The notes: generated from the letters alone by a model not told the origin. Positions 17,793 through 27,700 are shown, numbered from the stretch's first letter. The stretch: DNA of 64,000 bases from Paenibacillus sp. FSL W8-0426 (GCF_037969725.1 NZ_CP150203.1:6253501-6317500), one strand, 5' to 3'. Made by a program: numbers and translations.

Positions 17793-17972
17793 TCAACTTG
17801 ATGTAAGGCCAACCTTTTGCACATGCGTCGTGGAGTCCCCTTCAGGAATCGTCTCAATAACCAAAGAATTCCCAGACTCCATCCACACTCCGTACATTTC
17901 TAAGCGAAAGTGTTCACCTCGTCCATTCTCATTTCTCGATGTGTCCAACTTGGGAAAAGTTTCTCGAAACAC
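17793..17972 (-). CDS. Candidate small protein gene or gene remnant between degU operon and comFA
   Basis: A 59-codon frame from GTG 17972 to TGA 17793 is protein-like (KLDTSRNENGRGEHF, then GVWMESGNSLVIETIPEGDS) and lies between two same-strand terminators. The frame stays open a further 13 codons upstream without an ATG. A GGAG-preceded internal ATG would give a 29-residue peptide. A separate frame upstream reads MVVYWFIGEESTYVTCSYLE and stops just before this one, so a frameshifted gene is possible. A strong inverted repeat (17952-17987) overlaps the 5' end. No family is recognised. Confidence 0.4.
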   Translation of the reverse strand: MFRETFPKLDTSRNENGRGEHFRLEMYGVWMESGNSLVIETIPEGDSTTHVQKVGLTSS

Positions 17973-18130
17973 GCGAAACTTTTCCCCGTTCGCTTCGTCT
18001 ATACTTTTAAATTAAGAATTCCAGGTACGAACAAGTGACGTATGTGCTCTCCTCACCTATGAACCAATATACAACCATAGATTGCAAAAAAATCCATTAT
18101 AACTTTAATAGCAGAATTGACTACAATGAC

Positions 18131-18160
18131 AAAAAAAGACTACAGCTGCATGCTGTAATC
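18131..18160 (-). terminator. Terminator of the degS-degU-18225 unit
   Basis: On the minus strand GATTACAGC-ATGCA-GCTGTAGTC followed by seven T residues, 65 bases after the 18225 stop codon. Confidence 0.88.
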
Positions 18161-18224
18161 TTCGCTTGTGGATTTATGGCATCCATACGTGGGTTTTGCC
18201 CACATGACGACGTAATCCAATCAT

Positions 18225-18605
18225 TCACTGCGCAGGATCACGGAGGTCAATCAGGCGATACGCTGAGCTCCCTTGTTGTTTGGACAAATCCAAATCTGCC
18301 GGAACAGCCGGCAACACCGACAGCTCCATCCCCTGCCTCAACATCAGTTTCTCTATAATGCGAACCGTCTCCGCTTCCCTGCGTTCAGCAATGACTGTCA
18401 TCGTAAAGCTCTTTCCACGATAAAACAGCTCCCGGCAAAGCGTCCGTACAATACCTTCGATCCGTTGTACCTGATTGGAAGGAATGAGCACGATTTGCTC
18501 GATGCCTTCGGATTGCGGATGGGACAGATGACGGTGATGCATGACATGAACCGCCATTGCCGCCAGGAAGTAGATGAGCAGAATCATAGTCAGATGAGCA
18601 ACCAT
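18225..18605 (-). CDS. Small membrane-anchored protein of unknown function
   Basis: 126 residues from the ATG at 18605, which has GAGGAGGTG eight bases upstream; an in-frame start further up was rejected for lack of a site. One N-terminal transmembrane segment (MVAHLTMILLIYFLAAMAV) is followed by a soluble domain with alternating beta and helix (VIAERREAETVRIIEKLML). It lies about 270 bases downstream of degU and upstream of a terminator. No family is recognised; the soluble part may face the cytoplasm or the cell surface. Confidence 0.7.
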   Translation of the reverse strand: MVAHLTMILLIYFLAAMAVHVMHHRHLSHPQSEGIEQIVLIPSNQVQRIEGIVRTLCRELFYRGKSFTMTVIAERREAETVRIIEKLMLRQGMELSVLPAVPADLDLSKQQGSSAYRLIDLRDPAQ

Positions 18606-18872
18606 GGCAACTGCACCTCCTCGAAAGGTCATGTTCACCCGTGGCGAACATCCCTGTATACGACAGTATATGCCGCACTTTCGAAAGGGTTACACTTGCT
18701 GCAGGTTTATCGCCTTGCTCTGAACATTCGTTCTGCACGTCCCTGCACTTTGTTCATTTGCAGGATTAAAGTCCATTAACCCGCATACCGGTTCAACATT
18801 TTGAACAGGCGCGAGTGATCCATAATCCGTATATGATTTCGTTTGCTGCAATTCCCCTTGCTCCTTCGGCCA

Positions 18873-19598
18873 TTACAGCGTAACCCAGCCATACTTAATA
18901 GAGTTGATAACAGCCTGTGTACGGTCATCCACTTCCATTTTTTGCAGAATGCTGCTGACATGGTTTTTCACCGTTTTTTCGCTGATGAACAAGAACTCCC
19001 CAATCATTTTGTTGCTCTTGCCTTCAGCCATCAGGCGCAGTACCTCAGCCTCGCGACGCGTCAGCGGATTGTTGTCGCCTGCAACGAACTTCACGCCCGC
19101 CTCCTTCGACACCCCTTCGCTCATGGCTCCCGTCTCATTCAAATATGTCATGCGGCGCAGCTGCATGATCAGCTTGCCGGTGACCTTCGGATGAATGAAC
19201 GCATGCCCTTCATGCACGGAACGAATCGCATTGATCAGAGATTCGGCCTCCATGTCTTTCAGCAAATATCCGTTCGCGCCTTTGCGCAACGTCTCGAACA
19301 CGTAACTCTCGTCATCGTGAATGGACAAAATGATGACTTTGACGTCCGGGAACAGCTCGCGCAATTTCTCGGTCGCCTCTACCCCGTTCTCCACCGGCAT
19401 ATTGATGTCCATCAATACGATATCCGGTTTGTCCTGATTGCAGAACTCAAGCACCTGAATGCCGTCGCCGCATTCGCCGATGACCTCAATGTCGTCCTCC
19501 ATATTCAAAATGCGTTTCAGTCCTTCGCGGAACAGCTGATGATCATCAGCGAGCAGAACCTTAATCGGTGCGTTTCCAGTATCACGGTTTTCCATCAT
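18873..19598 (-). CDS. degU: Response regulator DegU
   Basis: 241 residues: receiver domain ([11 protein letters not shown]; phosphoacceptor D64 in [11 protein letters not shown] in GYLLKDM) and a LuxR/NarL-type DNA-binding domain ([32 protein letters not shown]). DegU controls exoenzymes, competence, motility and biofilm genes in B. subtilis. A linker of about 30 residues separates the domains. The start codon lies one base after the degS stop and its ribosome site AAAGGAG is within the degS 3' end, so the pair is tightly coupled. Two adjacent ATGs are possible starts. Confidence 0.97.
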   Translation of the reverse strand: MMENRDTGNAPIKVLLADDHQLFREGLKRILNMEDDIEVIGECGDGIQVLEFCNQDKPDIVLMDINMPVENGVEATEKLRELFPDVKVIILSIHDDESYVFETLRKGANGYLLKDMEAESLINAIRSVHEGHAFIHPKVTGKLIMQLRRMTYLNETGAMSEGVSKEAGVKFVAGDNNPLTRREAEVLRLMAEGKSNKMIGEFLFISEKTVKNHVSSILQKMEVDDRTQAVINSIKYGWVTL

Positions 19599-19599
19599 G

Positions 19600-20760
19600 C
19601 TACTCCTTTCCCTTATCCACGTTTGTCGGAATATGAATCACGATTTTGGTTCCCTGATTCTCCGCGGATTCAATTTCTATTCTGCCTTCCAGTAGCTCAA
19701 CCCGCTCTTTCATCCCAATCAAACCGAAATGGTTGTGCTCCTTGCTCTTCTTGGCGAGAAGCTCCGGTTTAAACCCAAGCCCATTGTCTTGAACGACAAT
19801 TTTGACGAGCTGAGCCTGGTATGTAATTTCCACTACAACATAAGTGGGATAAGCATGCTTTGCGGCATTGGACAATCCCTCCTGCACGAGACGGTAAATG
19901 GCTGCCTCCATTGCAGAAGACAAGCGATGTTCCTTTCCCCTTGTTTCAAAAAGCGCGCGGATTTTCGTTTTTTCCTCAAAATCCTGCACGTATTTCCGAA
20001 GCGTGGGAATCAGGCCAAGATCATCCAGTGCCATAGGACGCAAATTGAATATCACTTTTCTCATCTCTTCAAGACTTGAGCGGACCTGGCCTTTCAAGTC
20101 TACTATTTCGGCCTGGACCATCTTAAAATCCTGCTTGGTGAGCATTCTTTCTACAATTTCCGTCCTAAGCACTAGATTGGCAAGCATCTGCGCAGGGCCG
20201 TCATGAATCTCGCGGGCAATGCGTTTTCGCTCTTCTTCCTGGGCCAAAATGATTTTCAAGCCGATCATTTGTCGGTTTTTGGCGGACTCAATGATGCGTG
20301 TCACTTGACCTAGTTCGCCAGACAGGTACTCCAGCACAACCCCCATCTGAGAACCGATCGTCTCGGCACGCTCCACAGAAGCCTCCACGTTTTTGGCGCG
20401 CTTCTGCAGATCGTCCCGACGAGCCTTCAGATACATTTCCTTCTCACGGTAAATCATCAAATCCAGCTGCAGCTGCGTGGCCTTCTCGTAGGCCTGCTTG
20501 ATATCATGCTCGGAATAACGGACGAAGTCGCGACTGACCTCGGTCAAACGAATGCGGGAGCGGCGGTAGTTCAACTCCAATTGATCGACCTTTTCGATCG
20601 TTTCCGCCGCTTCCTTCAGCACGGACTTCAGCTCATCGTTGAGCGTCTTCAGCTCCTCGCGCGTGGAGTCCATAATTTCGAACATCTGATATTTGCTGTT
20701 TTCCATGACTTGTATGGCGTTTTTGATGACGCGATCTATGGCATCGGCTTGTAAATCCAC
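19600..20760 (-). CDS. degS: Cytoplasmic sensor histidine kinase DegS
   Basis: 386 residues without membrane segments. An N-terminal coiled-coil sensor domain (to about 160) precedes the HisKA_3 dimerisation domain with the phosphorylated H186 in EIHDGPAQ and a HATPase domain with DNGLGF and HFGLIGMKERV. DegS phosphorylates DegU. The start is GTG at 20760 (GTGGATTTACAA), with GGAG about nine bases upstream. The gene begins the degS-degU unit; the intergenic gap to the upstream gene is under 50 bases. Confidence 0.97.
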   Translation of the reverse strand: MDLQADAIDRVIKNAIQVMENSKYQMFEIMDSTREELKTLNDELKSVLKEAAETIEKVDQLELNYRRSRIRLTEVSRDFVRYSEHDIKQAYEKATQLQLDLMIYREKEMYLKARRDDLQKRAKNVEASVERAETIGSQMGVVLEYLSGELGQVTRIIESAKNRQMIGLKIILAQEEERKRIAREIHDGPAQMLANLVLRTEIVERMLTKQDFKMVQAEIVDLKGQVRSSLEEMRKVIFNLRPMALDDLGLIPTLRKYVQDFEEKTKIRALFETRGKEHRLSSAMEAAIYRLVQEGLSNAAKHAYPTYVVVEITYQAQLVKIVVQDNGLGFKPELLAKKSKEHNHFGLIGMKERVELLEGRIEIESAENQGTKIVIHIPTNVDKGKE

Positions 20761-20807
20761 GTTAATTCGACTCCATTTCTATCGTTTCCGGTATATATCA
20801 TACCATA

Positions 20808-23531
20808 TCACGATGAGATGGTAACGGTCTTCGTGTTCTGTTCCCATTTTACGGTCAATCCAAGCTGCTCGGATACGAGTCGAAGAGGGACTAAAGTCCT
20901 ACCCCCACTTACGTAAGGCGCAACCGCTGCGCTCTGTCGTTTTCCGTTCAAAACGAATTCTTTCTGCCCGACCACAAGGTCGATCAATTTTCCGCCGCGG
21001 ATCACGGTAATGCGTTGGTTTTTGCTATCCCAGCCCGCCTGACCGCCAAAAGCGTCGAGCACATGTTTGATCGGTACGTAGGTTGTGCCGTTTTTCAGCA
21101 CGGGTGCGGCATCAATCGTTTTTTTCGTGCCGTTTACCGTCATCGATTTTTGCCCCAGCACCAGGGATGCCGTGCCTGTCGGCAAACCGACCTCGCTCGA
21201 TTTGGATGGCATCGTAAACGCGATGTTGTCGAAGGCAACGGTTCCCGTTTTTGCGCGTTCATCCTGCCCCTCTTCCACGTTTACGACATAGACGCGTTTC
21301 AGTTTGGCCGGATAAGCGATATTCAGGCTGTTCAGATCAACGTTTACCGTTTTCCAACCGGTCCAATCAATCGCTTTGGCGATATCCGCGTATACCGTAT
21401 TGCCGTTTGCATCGGTGAACTCGGCACGCATCCAGTTCAGACTCTTGTCGCCCATAACGTCCATCGACATGGATGTGGCTGCAGCGGATATTTCTTTGCC
21501 CGTCGTACCGTTAAGCTGTGCGTATGCATACATTTTGCCGGTTCCAGCCGTCATGTCATAGCTTAATTGCAGCACTTTGGAACCTGCTTTGTCCCCCGTT
21601 CCCGCCGCTACCGTCGCAGAACCGGTCACTCCTGCCGCATTGGTCGTGAAGCTGATCGGGTAATTCACGTTCTCGAAATTCTCCCATATCGTTTGGCTGT
21701 CTGCCGCCGTAAGCACAACTACCGTGCTGAACCCGTCATACCGCCCGATGGCATATCCGACCTGTGCTCCGGAATCCACGGAAGATACCGTGAGCTGGTC
21801 CCCGGACACTTTGCCTTTGAAGCCGATGAATTCCCATTTCAGCGAATCCGCCGGAACCGTTACGCTTTGTCCGTCCTTCGTTTTGGCCGTTACCGGAATC
21901 GAAACGGTTGCGCCGGCTTTCAGCGAGCCCATGCCCGATCCTGCCGTCAGCGAAGCCAGCTCGCTGCTGCCCAGCACCGTCACTTTAACCGAGGAAGAAA
22001 CGCCGTTGCTTGTGGCCGTCAATGTCGCCGTACCCGGCTTCACGCCTTTGACCGCGCCATTGCTTACGCTCACGATGCCGTTGTTGCTGGATTTCCAGGA
22101 CAGGGTAACGTTGCCCATATCAATCGGGTTGTAGTAGGTGTCATATCCTTTGGACGTATACTTGCCTTCCTGGCCGACCAAAAGCGTTTTGGCACCACTG
22201 ATCGCAAAGCCTTTCAGCTTGCCTTCCGGCGCTGTAGAGAACACACCCAGGGAATTCACGACTTGACGCTGCTCCGTGCCATATTCCGTATTAAAGGTCA
22301 GGCTGGCCGTTTCCTCTCCAAGTGGCCGGGTTACCATCGTCGTGGAACCGCCGCCGTCCAGATTCATTCCTTTCCAGACGCCGATGTTGGTCATGAACGA
22401 CTGCAGCTCCGTTAACGACATGCCGCTGCTGTTGCTGTTTTTCTCCGCGGCCACGATGTAAACATAACGTCCGTCCTGAGAGTAGCCGACCGCCGTTCTC
22501 GCCCGAATGCCTCCAATGCCGGAAGCCGCGATATCACGCGAAAAAGACGCCGCCTTCCCACCGTTAACCAGAATGGTATGACCGCCGATCATCGTTTGCA
22601 AATCGGATGGGTCGACCGTCTGTCCCGTTATTTTGGTCTTCAGCTTGTAATCCGTTCCCAGCTTCTGGCCAACAGCCAGATGGTTCATGATCCACGCCGC
22701 AGCCGTGCCATGTGCACGCAGAATGTACCCATCTTCAGGAACGGTCATATTGAGGGCAGCCTTATCCGAAATTTGGGTAATAACCCCGTTCTGCACAAGC
22801 ACTTCGGTTGGCGTGGTCGAAGGATCGTTTGGACGTTTGGTTGAAGTCCAAGCCGGTGTATAAATATACATGGAGTTGGCATGGCTGTATTTGACGGAAT
22901 CCGTTTCCACCGTATAATCTTCCTTATTAATACCACGAAGCGGGAACGTTGAACCATCATCCGCTGTTACAATGCCTTCAAAGGAATATTCGTCGATCAT
23001 CGGTTTGCCGTCCTTGGTCACCGTGAGGGCATACATGCCCGAAAGCTCCGAAGGCGTCGACACGATTACGCCATCAGACACCTGTCCGCCAATCGGCGCG
23101 AGTTCGCCCGAGACGTTGAAATAATCGCCGTTCACGGCAGCTACCGCTTCGTTTTCCTTGGCCATGCCGCCCGTGCTTTGTTTGCTGTTCAGATTGCCGC
23201 CTTTGCCGGTCATGACATCCAGCTTCACGTATGGATTTTGCAAATCCACCTGCACGACATCAGCCAGCACATTCACCTTTTGTCCTGAACGCGTCGTAGT
23301 ATATTGATATTTGATCAGTTTTGCGCCTGATGTCAGAATTTCCTCGCTAAGCTTGCTTGTGTTCGTTGCCGCCGCGGCAGCCACCGACCGCCACGAAGTG
23401 CCGGACCATACCTGCGATCCCGCGCCCAATACGGGAGTAATCCAGATCACGCCTGCGAGCGTGACGATCATCCATTTTTTCGTTCTGCTGCCCTTCACGT
23501 CTTTCCGTAGTTTCCCGTGTTTCCCCAGCAT
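20808..23531 (-). CDS. Exported phosphodiester glycosidase-like protein with copper amine oxidase N-domain repeats
   Basis: 907 residues from the ATG at 23531, chosen because the next 50 residues form a good signal peptide (KKWMIVTLAGVIWITPVLGA); starts up to 30 codons upstream are open. Domains: NAGPA/phosphodiester glycosidase fold (about 110-450, with VAAVNGDYFNVSGELAPIGG and GMNLDGGGSTTM), a Big_2 Ig-like domain (about 455-540), a beta-rich, perhaps carbohydrate-binding part (about 630-760) and two copper-amine-oxidase N-terminal-like units (TYVPIKHVLDAFGG, TLVPLRLVSEQLGL). The enzyme could act on cell-wall or secreted glycans; the substrate is not predictable. It is convergent with nothing and sits alone between degS and an SLH gene. 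Confidence 0.85.
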   Translation of the reverse strand: MLGKHGKLRKDVKGSRTKKWMIVTLAGVIWITPVLGAGSQVWSGTSWRSVAAAAATNTSKLSEEILTSGAKLIKYQYTTTRSGQKVNVLADVVQVDLQNPYVKLDVMTGKGGNLNSKQSTGGMAKENEAVAAVNGDYFNVSGELAPIGGQVSDGVIVSTPSELSGMYALTVTKDGKPMIDEYSFEGIVTADDGSTFPLRGINKEDYTVETDSVKYSHANSMYIYTPAWTSTKRPNDPSTTPTEVLVQNGVITQISDKAALNMTVPEDGYILRAHGTAAAWIMNHLAVGQKLGTDYKLKTKITGQTVDPSDLQTMIGGHTILVNGGKAASFSRDIAASGIGGIRARTAVGYSQDGRYVYIVAAEKNSNSSGMSLTELQSFMTNIGVWKGMNLDGGGSTTMVTRPLGEETASLTFNTEYGTEQRQVVNSLGVFSTAPEGKLKGFAISGAKTLLVGQEGKYTSKGYDTYYNPIDMGNVTLSWKSSNNGIVSVSNGAVKGVKPGTATLTATSNGVSSSVKVTVLGSSELASLTAGSGMGSLKAGATVSIPVTAKTKDGQSVTVPADSLKWEFIGFKGKVSGDQLTVSSVDSGAQVGYAIGRYDGFSTVVVLTAADSQTIWENFENVNYPISFTTNAAGVTGSATVAAGTGDKAGSKVLQLSYDMTAGTGKMYAYAQLNGTTGKEISAAATSMSMDVMGDKSLNWMRAEFTDANGNTVYADIAKAIDWTGWKTVNVDLNSLNIAYPAKLKRVYVVNVEEGQDERAKTGTVAFDNIAFTMPSKSSEVGLPTGTASLVLGQKSMTVNGTKKTIDAAPVLKNGTTYVPIKHVLDAFGGQAGWDSKNQRITVIRGGKLIDLVVGQKEFVLNGKRQSAAVAPYVSGGRTLVPLRLVSEQLGLTVKWEQNTKTVTISS

Positions 23532-23718
23532 GTTTGAAACGACTCTCCCATCTTGTATATCAAACTTAGGCATTCCGGATTCGGTTGCCGAAAGGCAGCC
23601 AAACGATCGGATTCCTAGCATACTCTACTAGTAATAGACTGCTTTGGGCCCGAAAAGTTACGCAAGCTGCCCGAATTGGCACATCGCTTCTGCGAATAGC
23701 CGTGATCCGGCGCAACGG

Positions 23719-23755
23719 AAAAAACCTATCAGCAGCGAACGGCTGATAGGTTTTC
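23719..23755 (-). terminator. Terminator after the 23792 SLH gene
   Basis: CCTATCAGC...GCTGATAGG stem; on the minus strand it is followed by six T residues. The other side is also T-rich, so it could work in both directions. Confidence 0.9.
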
Positions 23756-23791
23756 TTTAGTTTACAATAATCCTTCCATGCATTCGGACCA

Positions 23792-26700
23792 TTACATATA
23801 ACCGATGTTGTTCAACATGCGCTTCAGCATCAGGACTGCTTCCGCTTTCGTGGCATTCTGCTGCGGCTCGAATTTCGTGTCGCTCGTGCCCTGCATGATG
23901 CCGGCCTGAACAACCCGGGCCACTGTATCTTTGGATACGATCTTTTTGCGATCTTTGAACCTGGACAGCGTATCTTCCGCCGACACTTGAAGTTCTGCAG
24001 GCTGATCGACATAACTCATCGCCCGTGCCATCATGAGGGCCATCTGCTCCCGCGTGATCAAGCTGTTGGGCTTGAAGGTTCCGTCCTGGTATCCGCCGAT
24101 GATTTCTGCCTCCGCAGCTGCTCCGATATAAGCAACCGTCGTGCTGTTTCCAGGAAGATCGCTGAACTTCTGAGCCGCTTCCCGATTTCCCTTTAGTCCC
24201 AATCCCTTGGCGATCAGTTCGGCGAATTCTGCTCTGGTAATTTTCTGGTCAGGCTTAAGGGTGGCTTGAGCGGCAGGGCTGATGATCCATTTTGACGTCA
24301 ATTCCGTCAGCGCTTCCCGCTGCCAACTTTTTGCATTTGGATAACTGACCAGATGAGTGACAGGCGTAACGACCTGACTGCCGTTCAATTGCCCTCTGGC
24401 AACCATGCCGGCAGATGTAGACCGGAATGTAGTCGGAACGTAGGTTAACGTTTGCGTCGCCGGATCAATAGCAGCGAATGCAGTCAACGTCGTGGACGTA
24501 TTTCCGGGAAGCTGCATCCAGAATTGACCTTTAATGTTCTGCTCCACGTTTTGATCTGTGTTTCCGTTGTAGAGCGAGACGAACACCTCTGTGACATTGG
24601 CCAATCGATTCGCATTGGAATTGGACAACATGTATTCGAACGTACCCAGCGACAACACAGGTAAGGCCTCAAGCTGCACGTTCAGGATGGCCGTTCCCGG
24701 TGCAGTCGTGATCCCTGCGCTTTGTCCCATGGAAGAGACATTCAGTTTGGACAAAGGAACAACCCATAAGCTGTCTCCGTACTTGATGCCAAATGTACCT
24801 GTCCGATAGTTGGACACCAGCTGCGACAGGGCATGGAATGGAATCCCTACGTAGGCCGATGCTTCGCTGGAAGGCACCTCGAACACGACCGGCTGAGCAA
24901 GCTTACTGTTTGAAGCTGCATATGAGAAAGCCTGTGCAAGTTTCGTGCCATCCAACGTGTATTGCCGAGTCGAACGGCTATTTTTCGACACTGTGATTTG
25001 GGAAGTGGCCATCTCATTTTTCATGACATACATCGCTTGGCCAAACCCCGACTCCGCTGCACTCATTTCCGTGAGCCAAGTCGGACGTCCTTCCACCGTT
25101 GTTGGATTGTCGGTGGTTGTGCTTCCGCTTTGCTGCACGGACATCGGTCCGAATGCTGCAATGGCATTGGAGGCCGCATCCCTGATCGGCACGGCCCCCG
25201 GCGTGTAACTTACGGTGCCCGTTTGTCCGGCGGAGGCTGACGCCGCCAATTTCAGAGTAACTACGCTGCCGGAAGCGGAAGCGGAGCTCACGGAAACTGC
25301 ACTGCCCCCCATTTGTACATAGAACTGAGCAGGCGTCAAGGCCGATTCCGTTTTGACTGCATTGCGGAAGTTGATCTGAATGGTATCCCCCTGCAACGAA
25401 GCTGACAGGATCATGCCGTTGCCGTACGTATATTTCACCGGCTCCAGGTTCAAGTATCCTGCAGGGTTGCCGTTTAAGTCAGTTAGGCGGGCTGTTCCCG
25501 GCACGTACGACAATGTTACGGTTTGCGTGCTCGTCACGGCTGACGCCAACGTCAGCGTCACGACATTATCCTCAATTTCCGAATCGTTGACGAATACCGC
25601 TTTGCCGTCGGCCAACACGGAGTATTGGCTTTTCAACGGTTTGTTGGTCCGGCTTAGCGGTTCGTTATAACGCATCCAAAGCTTGTTCCCGCTCACTTCG
25701 GCACCCGTAAATTCAGGCGGCTTGGTGTCGATGCTGTTGCGGACGTAAAATCCACTAAAACCGGCAAGCGCTTGGCCGCGGCTATCTTTCACGGGATATG
25801 TCCCTGGCTGATAGGATACCTGAACAACCTCACCGTTCTGAATGGCACGGCTCAGATTAAGAGATACTACTGACCCGTTATTGCCTGACATGCTGGCAAT
25901 GTCGACGCTTGATCCGTCTGCGGTAACGCTAAATTGTTTCACCGCATCGGAGGAAGCAATGTAGACACTTTCAGGGTAGTACAACGTAATCGTGCTGTTA
26001 TAAACCGTTCCTTCCCTTGGTTTGGACATGATGGAATCCAGGCCGTTCTCCACTTCTCGTAACGAGAATCCAACTGCCGGATTCAACGACAGATCCTGGA
26101 TTCGTCGCATCCCTGTTCCTGGAGTGTAAGAGATCCGGACTACTTGTCCCACGGCTACGCCCGTATCGAGCACGACATAGACGCTATCCCCGGACACATA
26201 TGCAGTATTCACGCTGCGTGTCTCTCCGTTCACCGTTACCGTGAAGCTGGATGGAAACGAATCGGTGCCAGAAAGATATTCGTCATACGTCAACCGAATG
26301 ATCGTGTTGCTGTACATTTTGGCCGTCTTGAGCACAGGTGCCGTCCGATCCGGACTTAATGTCCTGAACGTCCAGGACGCAGACCCGTTCAGGCCGGCAA
26401 ACAGATTGCCTGACTTGTCCCGCAATTCCCCGCCCGGAATATCCACGGTATAGGTCGTATTGCCCAACAAGCTGCTCAGCAGGATGACGCGGAGCTGCCG
26501 ATTGTTCGAAGCATTGACTACCGTCGATGTCGGAATGACGGATCCGTTCGAGCTTTTCAGCGTGACTGATCCTTGGTAATTGGGATCCAGTTCCTTATTG
26601 AATGTAACGGTAAATTCACCGGTTAACGCCACATTGCTAGCTCCGTTGGACGGGGACAAAGATGACACTGTGATCGCGGTCGGATCGGATTGGAAGGCCG

Positions 26701-27505
26701 TAAAGCTCCATCCCCCCAAGGCGATTCCGGCGATATCATTGCCCGCGCTGTCCTTCACGGCTCCGTCCGGAATGACTACGGAGTATGTATTGCTGTTCAC
26801 AAAATTGTTTACGGGGTCGATCATGAGCGTATTTCCGCTAATCGTTACTCGCGGCGACCCGGCAGCAACATTAACAGTTTCGCTTACTGAGGATCCCTGA
26901 TAGATCTGGATTAATCCTGTACCAATGGAGATCGCACCACTGTATGTGATCTGGATGTTGGAGCTTAGCGGTACGGATACGGCCCCTTTGAGCGGAGAAA
27001 ATGCCGTTGCCGTGACAGTGCTTTGGACCTTTATGGAGAAGTTCCATGTTTTCCCTGTCGGCCCACTGACCCCTTCCTGGGTGTCACCTACGGTCACGAA
27101 TGCATTATCATCCATTTCCACGTAATATCGACCTGTCTGCAAAGCATCGTGAGCAATTGAAATTTCTTTCCCTTGCGGGAGATCAGTCCCTGCGAACGTA
27201 ACCTCGCTGCTATTAACATCTACCTCATCGATTAACAGATTGCTGTCATAGCTTTTGATTCGTATTTTCCCACTCGGGTTTTCAGCCTTTTTGACTTCTT
27301 CCGAGAAGACCACTTTTAATGGTGCCGTGCCGTCCGTTACCGTCGTATCTGCGGCAGGGTATATGGATTCGATCGCACTTGCCCAATCCTGAGCAGCATA
27401 AGCCCTGTTCGTTTCGCCGAACGGAATGCCGGACCAGCCTGTTGCAGCCAGCAAAACCACCAGCAGGACAATCATGCCTTTTTGCATCAATTCTTTTAAG
27501 CTCAC
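23792..27505 (-). CDS. SLH-domain cell-surface protein with Ig-like/SwmB domains
   Basis: 1237 residues. Signal peptide (MIVLLVVLLAATGWSGIPFG region), then Big_5-type Ig domains beginning with YPAADTTVTDGTAPLKVVFS and SPSNGASNVALTGEFTVTF, then repeated SwmB-like modules recognised by VSYTPGT/VRISYTPGTG ends, and three C-terminal SLH motifs (ITRAEFAELIAKGLGL, ITREQMALMMARAM, ATKAEAVLMLKRML). SLH domains bind pyruvylated secondary cell-wall polymer. The start is GTG at 27505, with AAGGAGG eight bases upstream. A SigD-like promoter candidate lies upstream. No catalytic motif is seen; a structural or adhesive role is inferred. Confidence 0.88.
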   Translation of the reverse strand: MSLKELMQKGMIVLLVVLLAATGWSGIPFGETNRAYAAQDWASAIESIYPAADTTVTDGTAPLKVVFSEEVKKAENPSGKIRIKSYDSNLLIDEVDVNSSEVTFAGTDLPQGKEISIAHDALQTGRYYVEMDDNAFVTVGDTQEGVSGPTGKTWNFSIKVQSTVTATAFSPLKGAVSVPLSSNIQITYSGAISIGTGLIQIYQGSSVSETVNVAAGSPRVTISGNTLMIDPVNNFVNSNTYSVVIPDGAVKDSAGNDIAGIALGGWSFTAFQSDPTAITVSSLSPSNGASNVALTGEFTVTFNKELDPNYQGSVTLKSSNGSVIPTSTVVNASNNRQLRVILLSSLLGNTTYTVDIPGGELRDKSGNLFAGLNGSASWTFRTLSPDRTAPVLKTAKMYSNTIIRLTYDEYLSGTDSFPSSFTVTVNGETRSVNTAYVSGDSVYVVLDTGVAVGQVVRISYTPGTGMRRIQDLSLNPAVGFSLREVENGLDSIMSKPREGTVYNSTITLYYPESVYIASSDAVKQFSVTADGSSVDIASMSGNNGSVVSLNLSRAIQNGEVVQVSYQPGTYPVKDSRGQALAGFSGFYVRNSIDTKPPEFTGAEVSGNKLWMRYNEPLSRTNKPLKSQYSVLADGKAVFVNDSEIEDNVVTLTLASAVTSTQTVTLSYVPGTARLTDLNGNPAGYLNLEPVKYTYGNGMILSASLQGDTIQINFRNAVKTESALTPAQFYVQMGGSAVSVSSASASGSVVTLKLAASASAGQTGTVSYTPGAVPIRDAASNAIAAFGPMSVQQSGSTTTDNPTTVEGRPTWLTEMSAAESGFGQAMYVMKNEMATSQITVSKNSRSTRQYTLDGTKLAQAFSYAASNSKLAQPVVFEVPSSEASAYVGIPFHALSQLVSNYRTGTFGIKYGDSLWVVPLSKLNVSSMGQSAGITTAPGTAILNVQLEALPVLSLGTFEYMLSNSNANRLANVTEVFVSLYNGNTDQNVEQNIKGQFWMQLPGNTSTTLTAFAAIDPATQTLTYVPTTFRSTSAGMVARGQLNGSQVVTPVTHLVSYPNAKSWQREALTELTSKWIISPAAQATLKPDQKITRAEFAELIAKGLGLKGNREAAQKFSDLPGNSTTVAYIGAAAEAEIIGGYQDGTFKPNSLITREQMALMMARAMSYVDQPAELQVSAEDTLSRFKDRKKIVSKDTVARVVQAGIMQGTSDTKFEPQQNATKAEAVLMLKRMLNNIGYM

Positions 27506-27560
27506 CTTTCTTTCCTCCTTCTCCTGATATCAACCGTCTGATACACAGACTTCATGATGT

Positions 27561-27588
27561 ATATCGGTTTCGGTGGAAAATTTAATTA
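27561..27588 (-). promoter_or_regulatory. SigD-like promoter candidate for the 23792 SLH gene
   Basis: ACCGATAT at 27561-27568 on the minus strand is a near-perfect SigD -10; TAAT at 27585-27588 is a 3-of-4 match to the -35 with a 16-base spacer. About 55 bases before the GTG start. Confidence 0.5.
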
Positions 27589-27637
27589 GCCATATGTAAA
27601 TGATTAGGAATGAAACTCTGTGAAAATGTGGATACGC

Positions 27638-27673
27638 AAAAAGCCCCGATTCCTCGTTAAAGGATCGGGGCTT
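27638..27673 (-). terminator. Terminator after metK
   Basis: On the minus strand AGCCCCGATCC...GAATCGGGGCT followed by TTTTTG, 28 bases after the metK stop codon. Confidence 0.92.
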
Positions 27674-27700
27674 CAACACATTCGAACGGTGCAGCCGAGC

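Larger units (their letters stand above)
17617..18224. other. Intergenic region comFA to 18225 gene
   Basis: About 600 bases holding, in minus-strand order, the degSU-operon terminator (18131-18160), the small gene candidate (17793-17972) with its inverted repeat, and the terminator before comFA. No ComK box (AAAA-N5-TTTT pairs) was convincing. Confidence 0.7.
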
